From positions 62,001 to 126,000 of the forward strand of contig JBLZWL010000129.1 in assembly GCA_049194865.1 (NCBI GenBank): a DNA stretch of 64,000 bases, read 5' to 3'. This DNA comes from Myxococcus terminator_A. GTDB lineage: Bacteria > Myxococcota > Myxococcia > Myxococcales > Myxococcaceae. This document shows, in pieces, positions 58,251 to 64,000 of this stretch. The first letter of the stretch is position 1; every line of letters begins with the position of its first letter. The translations under genes and the position numbers were made by a program. The notes beneath the pieces were generated by a model. That model searched no databases. It had not been told where the DNA came from and saw nothing but the letters and a program-made list of their open reading frames with translations.

Positions 58251-58568
58251 CAGTCCTTGCGTACTGGTGTGACGCAGCCGTGCGTACGGTTTGAACGCAG
58301 CATTTGTTTTGTCTCGCGTCCTTCCGCGTACCGGAAGGACGCACCCCGCGTACGCCTGGGACGCCAGAGGGGAGTGCAGTCTTGACGCACCCAGGGTCAA
58401 TGGCTTGTGTGTCGCGGGTACTACTTATGTGTGTACGCGTGAGCTGGCTTATGTGGGTATTGTGGCTATTCCGATTATGTCTTGTAATTATTTGTTGAAT
58501 CCTTCATAAGGGCGCGCGCTGCACAGAAGCGGTGAAACCAGTTGTGTCAATCCGAAGAGGGGGAGTTC
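58251..58568. other. Non-coding region between two lipoprotein genes
   Basis: About 318 bp. It contains a perfect 11-bp hairpin (58316-58342) and an unusually AT-rich stretch (about 58430-58510, for example TATGTCTTGTAATTATTTGTTGAATCC) that probably holds the promoter of the next gene. Short open frames here have poor codon use and were not called as genes. Confidence 0.5.
58316..58342 (+). terminator. Perfect 11-bp hairpin after the Cys-rich lipoprotein
   Basis: GCGTCCTTCCG (58316-58326) pairs perfectly with CGGAAGGACGC (58332-58342) around CGTAC, 65 bp past the stop. No T-tract is present. Confidence 0.6.
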
Positions 58569-60176
58569 ATGGACAAGCGCGTGCGGCGCTCATGTCTTGC
58601 TTTTGCATCGATGCTGGCTCTGGCGGGCTGTAGCACGCAGGAAGACTTGCTGGAGGCGCCCCAGGCGTCCCAGCCCGCGCGGACCACTCCACTCCACTCA
58701 GAGCGCGCCGGTATCGGTCTGCTGCATCAGTCGGGTGAGAAGTCGCAGATGGCGGCGGTGACGGTGAACACGTTCCGTTCCCTCATCGTGACGGAGACAG
58801 CCATCCTCAACAACTTCCCCATGCGCGACGTGTTCACGCAGCTCACGGGGCAGGTCAATGTCCCGGGCGTGACTGCGCTGTCGCTCTTCCGCCAGTTCTG
58901 GGACACGCAGAACAACGGCCCGGGCCTCAACCAGGGCCAGCACTGCAACGACCAGGTCGTCAGCGGGCAGACCACCTTCAACAGCTTCCCGTACCAGTGC
59001 CGGACCGTCGAGGGGGCGCAGGCCACCCAGGACCCGTTCACCAACCCCGCCCTCGCCACCGGGTACAAGGCGGTGGGCTTGTTCAACCGCTTCGACCTGG
59101 CCCCCGCGGATGGCGCCAACTGCGGTGAGTATCGCATCGTCTTCGCGCGCAAGTCGGGCGAGAACAACGCCACGTCGCGCAACTTCATCATCTTCGAGGC
59201 CGTGCTGCCCAACCCCCACCTGGACGAGGGGCTGGACGGCTGCCTCCCGGTGGCGGAGTTCTGGTCCGGGCTGTCGAACGACCCGGACGCCAATTCGCGC
59301 TCGGCGAAGCTGCGCACCTTCTACTTCCAGGGCCTGCCGGGCTTCCGTCCCGTCGTCCACGTGGACAACTACGGCGCGGACCCGGCCACCATCGCGGGAC
59401 AGATTCGCACCAACCAGTTCCTGCAGAGCAACTGGCTCTTGCGTGAGTTCAAGCTGCAGAAGACCTGCAACGCGGGCACCTGCACCTCGCTCAAGGCCAT
59501 CATCTCCACGGACAAGGTGAACCCGTTCGGCGGGCTGTTCAGTCCGACGTCCACCCACGCCCGCGCGGCGGACTTCCGCTTCTTCTTCGAGACGCAGGTG
59601 GAGGCGCTGGCGCGCAACGACATCAACCTGTTCAACATGGACGTGCAGGACCAGTTCAACGGCGGCCAGAGCGACGCCCAGGGCGGCGAGAACAACTACA
59701 CCGGCCAGTTCGGCAACAACCCGTCCGCGCTGCGCACGCTGATCCAGAACGAGCTGGACCGCATCGGCAGCCCGCTGGCGCCCATCAACATCGTCGCCCG
59801 CGCCAAGGCGCTCTCCTGCGCCGGCTGCCACGACCTGAGCAACAGCAATCCCCTGGGCGGCGGCCTCGTCTGGCCCAACTCGCTGGGCTTCACCCACGTC
59901 AGCGAGCAGACCGAGAACGGTCCCGAGGGCATCCGCTTCCGCATCTCCCCGGCGCTCAATGACGTCTTCCTGCCTCACCGCAAGGCCGTCTTCGAGGAGT
60001 ACCTCAGCCGTCCGCGCCCGTGCCACCACGTGTGCCGGCCGGGCAATCCCATCCCCACTCACTGCTCGCCGTGCGCGGCGGCCGTGTGCGAGGGCGACCC
60101 GTTCTGCTGCACCGGCAGCTGGGACTCCATCTGCGTGGACCAGGCCGAGGATATCTGTGAGCTGACCTGCAACTAG
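58569..60176 (+). CDS. Lipoprotein with a CxxCH heme-type motif and Cys-rich C-terminus
   Basis: The ATG at 58569 follows GAGGGGGAG and gives 535 residues. The signal RRSCLAFASMLALAGC has lipobox LAGC. The central domain includes VNTFRSLIVTETAILNNFPM and VGLFNRFDLAPADGANCGEY. KALSCAGCHDLSN contains Cys417, Cys420 and His421, a possible covalent heme c site. The last 55 residues are Cys-rich (VCEGDPFCCTGSWDSICVDQ, AEDICELTC), a motif repeated in exported myxobacterial proteins. It is unclear whether heme is really attached; a disulfide is the alternative. It is exported and lipid-anchored. A strong hairpin ends it. Confidence 0.75.
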   Translation: MDKRVRRSCLAFASMLALAGCSTQEDLLEAPQASQPARTTPLHSERAGIGLLHQSGEKSQMAAVTVNTFRSLIVTETAILNNFPMRDVFTQLTGQVNVPGVTALSLFRQFWDTQNNGPGLNQGQHCNDQVVSGQTTFNSFPYQCRTVEGAQATQDPFTNPALATGYKAVGLFNRFDLAPADGANCGEYRIVFARKSGENNATSRNFIIFEAVLPNPHLDEGLDGCLPVAEFWSGLSNDPDANSRSAKLRTFYFQGLPGFRPVVHVDNYGADPATIAGQIRTNQFLQSNWLLREFKLQKTCNAGTCTSLKAIISTDKVNPFGGLFSPTSTHARAADFRFFFETQVEALARNDINLFNMDVQDQFNGGQSDAQGGENNYTGQFGNNPSALRTLIQNELDRIGSPLAPINIVARAKALSCAGCHDLSNSNPLGGGLVWPNSLGFTHVSEQTENGPEGIRFRISPALNDVFLPHRKAVFEEYLSRPRPCHHVCRPGNPIPTHCSPCAAAVCEGDPFCCTGSWDSICVDQAEDICELTCN

Positions 60177-60261
60177 CCCCGGCGGGACGCCCGCGCGTCC
60201 CTTCGTGGCCAGTCGGTGGGTCAGCGGGTCAGGGCAGGTGGGCCTGACTCCGAGTCTTCAA

Positions 60262-60293
60262 GGGCCCCCTCCTCGTCGGTGAGGAGGGGGCCC
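60262..60293 (+). terminator. Strong 13-bp terminator hairpin
   Basis: GGGCCCCCTCCTC (60262-60274) pairs perfectly with GAGGAGGGGGCCC (60281-60293) around GTCGGT, 86 bp past the stop of the CxxCH lipoprotein gene. GTCTCAA follows, so a T-tract is absent. Confidence 0.7.
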
Positions 60294-60368
60294 GTCTCAA
60301 GAGAAGTCGTCTCGTGCGTTGTGGTTGTCGTTGGCAAAGGCAGTCCACTGCAGCAGAGGGGGTTACAA

Positions 60369-62261
60369 ATGAAGCCGTACTCGCGTTTCTCGGTGCCTGT
60401 TTTCGCGGCCCTGCCGCTCGTTGCGTTCGCGACGTCTGCCTGGGCCGGAGCGTTGCGCTCCCCGGACCGGGGGTTGGACAGCGCGACCCTGGTGGAGGAT
60501 TCGCGGTACATGCATCGCGTCCTCGGGGAGAAGTCCCCGGTGATGGGTGACGGTATCGCCATCGACCTGGCCGACCCGGGCCAGTACCGCTTCGTGATGA
60601 ACCGCCTGCGTGGCTCCGGCAAGACGGCCAGCAACTCGCCCAAGCTGTTCGCGCGGCTGGGGCTGGCGCGCGAGAAGGCCCTGGCGAGCAAGTCCGCTGG
60701 CACGGAGGCGCGTGGCGCGTCCCTGGTGAACAACTGGGGCTGTGACCACTTCCTGAGCATCAACCGCGGCGCGAACGCCGGCGCGGTGCGCACCTACGAG
60801 AGCAACCCCTGGGCCGCGTGTGTCAACGGCGCCAGCTACGTGTACACGGACATCGTCGCCTTCAACTCGAACAACGCGGAGACGCAGACCACGGTCGTCG
60901 ACTCGGCGTCCGGCGAGGAGTACGCGGCCGGCCAGAGCTTCGACGACGTCATCGTCCGTCCGGCCATCCCCATCAACATGGACCGGCAGGTCGTCCTCGA
61001 TTCGATGATGATCGCCATGAACGAGAACACGGGCGAGGAGGTCGTCACCTTCGCGCGCGGCAAGTCCAGCACGACGACGGGCGGCGCGGACCTGGCGATG
61101 GACCACCCCCGGCTGTCGGTCCCCACGAGCGGGAAGGTCGCCACGGAGCTGTGTCTGATGCGCGGCGGCATCGACTGTGACTACGCCGCGGTGGGCAACA
61201 CGCTGGCGCCCTCGGGCGGCGGCACGCCGACGAGCGTCGCGATGCGCAACATGGCCATCACCACGAGCTGGGTGGGAGACGCCACCAACAACTTCGCGGT
61301 GACGCCGCCCTGGGACTTCTCGAAGATCTACGTGCCCACCCAGTTCACCTTCAACGCGGGCAGCAAGGCCGGCGTGGCCTGCGTCATCCGGGAAATCCTC
61401 GATGGCTCCAAGATTCGCCTGGTGAAGCCCATCACCGGCGGCACCTGCCGCTCCGAGCTGTCCCTGCGGACGGTGCTGGCGGGCTCCGTCGGCAACCAGA
61501 CGGCCACCGTCAAGATGCTGGGCGACTTCACGCGCGAGGCGCCCGTCGCGGGCACCACCGAGGATTGCAGGTCGCAGACCATCATCAACCAGGCGGTGGA
61601 GTACGTCATCACGGTGAGCACCAAGGTGAACTGCGGCACCGCGACGGACACCTACGCCACGGTGACGGTGCGTTCGATGAGCGACCCGCGCTATCGCTAC
61701 GGCGTCATGGTGTGGAACAGCTGCATGGCCGAGGGCACGAAGGTGGCGCTGGCCGACGGCAGCATCGTCAACGTGGAGGAGGTCAAGCGCGGCGACCGGA
61801 TGGTGACCAACGACAAGGGCGAGACGCTGACCGTGCGCGACATCCAGGTCGGCGGCGAGCTGGACCCGATGGTGAACCTGCGTGACGACAAGGGCCACGC
61901 GGTGAGCCTCACCGACAAGCACCCGGTCATCATGGCGGACGGCAAGGCCGTGGCCGCGGGCAAGCTGAAGGTCGCCGACCGCGTCAGCACCCGTGATGGT
62001 GTCGCCACGCTGACGTCCGTCACCCGCGAGAAGTACGCGGGCAAGGTCTACAACTTCAGCCTGGGCACCAAGGCGGAGCTGGCGCGCGCGGGCAAGGGCG
62101 CCAACACGCTGTTCGCCAACGGCTTCCGCGTGGGCGACAACGAGATGCAGGGCGAGCTGACGGCGCCCGTGGCCGACTCCCGCCAGCTGCTGGAGCGTCT
62201 GCCGGCCTCGTGGCACCAGGACTACCAGCGCTCCTCGTCGTTCGTGGCGGGCCAGCGCTAG
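60369..62261 (+). CDS. Secreted protein with C-terminal Hint (hedgehog/intein) domain
   Basis: The ATG at 60369 gives 630 residues. The signal peptide is VPVFAALPLVAFATSAWA. The N-terminal 420 residues form an unrecognised exported domain with paired cysteines. From Cys452 (NSCMAEGTKVALADGSIVNV) the Hint domain runs to about residue 591: VKRGDRMV, TDKHPVIM (block B TxxH), VYNFSLGTK and NTLFANGFRVGDNEM. The terminal His-Asn of inteins is changed to Asp-Asn, and no Cys or Ser follows, so full splicing is unlikely; N-S acyl shift at Cys452 remains possible. A short tail (592-630) remains. Autocleavage or ester/thioester attachment to a cell-surface partner is a plausible role. Confidence 0.82.
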   Translation: MKPYSRFSVPVFAALPLVAFATSAWAGALRSPDRGLDSATLVEDSRYMHRVLGEKSPVMGDGIAIDLADPGQYRFVMNRLRGSGKTASNSPKLFARLGLAREKALASKSAGTEARGASLVNNWGCDHFLSINRGANAGAVRTYESNPWAACVNGASYVYTDIVAFNSNNAETQTTVVDSASGEEYAAGQSFDDVIVRPAIPINMDRQVVLDSMMIAMNENTGEEVVTFARGKSSTTTGGADLAMDHPRLSVPTSGKVATELCLMRGGIDCDYAAVGNTLAPSGGGTPTSVAMRNMAITTSWVGDATNNFAVTPPWDFSKIYVPTQFTFNAGSKAGVACVIREILDGSKIRLVKPITGGTCRSELSLRTVLAGSVGNQTATVKMLGDFTREAPVAGTTEDCRSQTIINQAVEYVITVSTKVNCGTATDTYATVTVRSMSDPRYRYGVMVWNSCMAEGTKVALADGSIVNVEEVKRGDRMVTNDKGETLTVRDIQVGGELDPMVNLRDDKGHAVSLTDKHPVIMADGKAVAAGKLKVADRVSTRDGVATLTSVTREKYAGKVYNFSLGTKAELARAGKGANTLFANGFRVGDNEMQGELTAPVADSRQLLERLPASWHQDYQRSSSFVAGQR

Positions 62262-62288
62262 TCCCAGGGCTCCGTGGTGAAAGAGCTT

Positions 62289-62316
62289 CCGGGCCTGCTC
62301 CCCTGAGCAGGCCCGG
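62289..62316 (+). terminator. Perfect 12-bp hairpin after the Hint gene
   Basis: CCGGGCCTGCTC (62289-62300) pairs perfectly with GAGCAGGCCCGG (62305-62316) around CCCT, 27 bp past the stop. Confidence 0.65.
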
Positions 62317-62322
62317 ACCCGG

Positions 62323-62354
62323 CGCCCCACTCGCGACTCATCGCGGGTGGGGCG
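62323..62354 (+). terminator. Second hairpin in tandem
   Basis: CGCCCCACTCGCG (62323-62335) pairs with CGCGGGTGGGGCG (62342-62354), one G-T-type mismatch, loop ACTCAT. It forms a tandem pair with the hairpin just before it. It is the last element before the next gene. Confidence 0.5.
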
Positions 62355-62405
62355 TCCTCATGTCGAGACAACAGGTCAGTCAACCCGGCAGTGGCAGGAG
62401 CGCGG

Positions 62406-63932
62406 ATGCGAAACACGGTCGTCGTGAGCGTGCTGGTGGTGGTGGGTCTGGGGCTTTCGGCGTGTCGTGAGGACCCGTCCCCGCCGCCTCCTCCCCACTT
62501 CTGTCCGGAGCGCCCCGCTCGCCAGGAGCCCAGGCCCGGTCAGGCGCCGCTGCTGGTGCGCGCGCACCCTCGGCTCCAGGCGATGCTGGCCAGGCGCGAG
62601 CGCGGGACGCTGACGGCGCTGGCCCGGCCCCAGGACGCGGGGGAGGTGGGCGTGGAGGGCAGGGCCTGGTGGGCCTCGCCCTGCTTGATGGGCACGCCGG
62701 GCCTGGAGACGGCGACGCCCCGGGTGGCGGTGGCCGGGGATGGCCGCGCGATGACGGTCTGGACGGAGAACGACGGCCTCCACCAGGCGCTCTGGTTCAG
62801 CGAGTACCTCCCGGAGACGGGCTGGACGTCCGGGGCGGCGGTGGGGTTGTGGCGCGACTTCCCGGAGGCCGCGCTTCGGGTGCGGCAGCCCCAGCTGGTC
62901 GCCGACGGGCAGGGCCGCATGCTCGCGATATGGCTGCAGCAGGAGGGCCCCGCGGCGGAGCTGATGTGGTTCTCCCTGCACACGCGCGGCGAGGGGTGGA
63001 GCAAGCCGGACCGCGTGCTGACGCGCCCGCCAGGAGACGCGACGCACCTGGAGGTGGTTCGCGACGCGGCTGGCACTGTCACGGCCGCGTGGACGCGGTT
63101 CGACGGGGACACGTTCAGCGAGAATGTCTGGGTGACGCGCGGCTCGCCGGAGGCGGGCTTCGAGGACGCGCGCCGCATCGACACGCCCGTGCCGGGCTTC
63201 TCCCTGGAGCCGCAGCTGTCCGTCAGCGCTGACGGACACGTGGTGGTGGGGTGGACGCGGTTCGATGAGCTGGAAGGCATTGGCATGACCTGGTTCAGCC
63301 GGTGGACGCCCGCCGAGGGGTGGAGCGCCGCGGAGCGCACCAGCCCGGACGGCGTGGAGAGCTTCTACGCGGAGCCGCTCGCGGGCCCCGGGGGCGCGGC
63401 GCTCGCGCTGTGGAGCGAGCTGGGCCCGGTGAACGTGGAGCTGTGGGCACGGCCCTTCGTGCCCGGCACCGGCTGGGGCGAGGCCCAGAGGGTGGAGGAC
63501 GCGCTGGGCTCCTCCGGCATGGCGCAGGCCAGCCTGGAGATGGGCGGACGGGCCATGGTGGTCTGGCCCCGCGCCCGGTCCGGCTTCGTCCGACTGTCCG
63601 CCCAGCCCTATGACTTCGCGCGCGGCTTCGGCGAGCGCCAGGACGTGGACGCGCAGCCCCTCACCCTGGGCAAGGCCCAGGACCCGCAGGTGGTGTCCCT
63701 GAGCCGCAACCAGGCGCTCGTCGTGTGGTCCCACCAGTTGGTGGCCGGCCACCGCATCGCCACCAGCCGCTACTCCTTCAACCGGGGGTGGGGCAGGGCG
63801 CTGCTGCTCGACACCGCGCCTTCCTCGCGGAGCGGCCACCCCCGGCTCTCCGTGGGGCCCACGGGCGTGGGCGTGACGACGTGGTTGCACGGCGGCGAGC
63901 TGCCGGGCCTGGGCGTCAGCGTGTTCCAGTAG
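62406..63932 (+). CDS. Lipoprotein with beta-propeller-like repeats
   Basis: The ATG at 62406 gives 508 residues. The signal MRNTVVVSVLVVVGLGLSAC has lipobox LSAC. After a Pro-rich linker (PSPPPPPHF) seven or so repeats follow, each near 55-60 residues and with a pattern like PRVAVAGDGRAMTVWTENDG, PQLVADGQGRMLAIWLQQEG, PQLSVSADGHVVVGWTRFDE, DPQVVSLSRNQALVVWSHQL and PRLSVGPTGVGVTTWLHGGE. This resembles a seven-bladed propeller such as those in surface-anchored binding proteins. Paralogues A and B at 33.6-36.4 kb also use DxxG/WxxY-type repeats but are not clearly related. The function is unknown. Confidence 0.75.
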   Translation: MRNTVVVSVLVVVGLGLSACREDPSPPPPPHFCPERPARQEPRPGQAPLLVRAHPRLQAMLARRERGTLTALARPQDAGEVGVEGRAWWASPCLMGTPGLETATPRVAVAGDGRAMTVWTENDGLHQALWFSEYLPETGWTSGAAVGLWRDFPEAALRVRQPQLVADGQGRMLAIWLQQEGPAAELMWFSLHTRGEGWSKPDRVLTRPPGDATHLEVVRDAAGTVTAAWTRFDGDTFSENVWVTRGSPEAGFEDARRIDTPVPGFSLEPQLSVSADGHVVVGWTRFDELEGIGMTWFSRWTPAEGWSAAERTSPDGVESFYAEPLAGPGGAALALWSELGPVNVELWARPFVPGTGWGEAQRVEDALGSSGMAQASLEMGGRAMVVWPRARSGFVRLSAQPYDFARGFGERQDVDAQPLTLGKAQDPQVVSLSRNQALVVWSHQLVAGHRIATSRYSFNRGWGRALLLDTAPSSRSGHPRLSVGPTGVGVTTWLHGGELPGLGVSVFQ

Positions 63933-64000
63933 TCGCCGCACGCGCGCGTTGCCTCGGAGCGGCGGCTGGTCTTTCCTGCCGGGCGATGCCTGGTGAGTTC
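63933..64000. other. Window edge, no feature seen
   Basis: The 68 bp after the last gene are GC-rich and carry no start codon with a supporting ribosome site or hairpin that I can identify. Confidence 0.4.

Noticed and set aside
58291..58509. Possible 72-codon gene in the AT-rich spacer
   Set aside because: No ribosome site, poor codon bias, and the frame runs through a perfect hairpin; more likely terminator plus promoter.

Overview
The window is very GC-rich and densely packed, with strong G/C preference at third codon positions. It carries hybrid histidine kinases, a Ser/Thr kinase with TPRs, an MglA-type GTPase, two PilT-type ATPases and many predicted lipoproteins. This combination points to a myxobacterium, most likely Myxococcaceae (Myxococcus, Corallococcus, Pyxidicoccus or a close relative). 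That assignment is inferred from gene content; no rRNA or tRNA gene is present.

Layout. 1-5.8 kb: a HipA/HipH(YjjJ)-like kinase cut by the window edge with an operator-like leader, a DUF1684 protein, a degenerate E2-acyltransferase-like protein, two small genes and two exported or membrane proteins. 5.9-15.4 kb: a 2463-residue cytoplasmic hybrid kinase built on about 4 kb of tandem HAMP-type repeats, followed by a REC-PAS-PAS-kinase. 15.6-17.0 kb: an isolated zinc-ribbon/EEP-nuclease-like gene with lower-GC stretches. 17.0-31.4 kb: an envelope protein, an EamA exporter, hrcA, a carboxypeptidase-regulatory-repeat/PDZ protein, a lipid kinase, an EF-hand lipoprotein, a histone-tail-like basic protein, a HAD phosphatase, two lipoproteins, an M50 protease and a zinc-ribbon membrane protein. 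31.5-39.3 kb: a DinG-type helicase, two tandem paralogous lipoproteins, a TonB-dependent receptor and an HTH-only LysR remnant next to a long palindrome. 39.4-45.1 kb: methionine aminopeptidase, a three-gene set with a metzincin protease, a GNAT enzyme and an unrecognised basic protein. 45.2-52.1 kb: PilT plus a PilT paralogue, a GNAT, an MglA-like GTPase overlapping a PocR-domain histidine kinase, and a NYN protein. 52.1-57.1 kb: a sigma factor divergent from a kinase that carries an anti-sigma-type zinc motif, then a VOC/ArsR/SRPBCC operon with an operator-like dyad. 57.2-64 kb: a run of exported proteins including a CxxCH lipoprotein and a secreted Hint-domain protein, punctuated by strong terminator hairpins.

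The most interesting units are the sigma factor with its zinc-motif/kinase/TPR partner (26 bp between divergent start codons), the secreted Hint-domain protein, the MglA-like GTPase coupled to a PocR histidine kinase, the HAMP-array kinase and the zinc-ribbon EEP protein. No CRISPR array, rRNA, tRNA, insertion sequence or integrase was seen.
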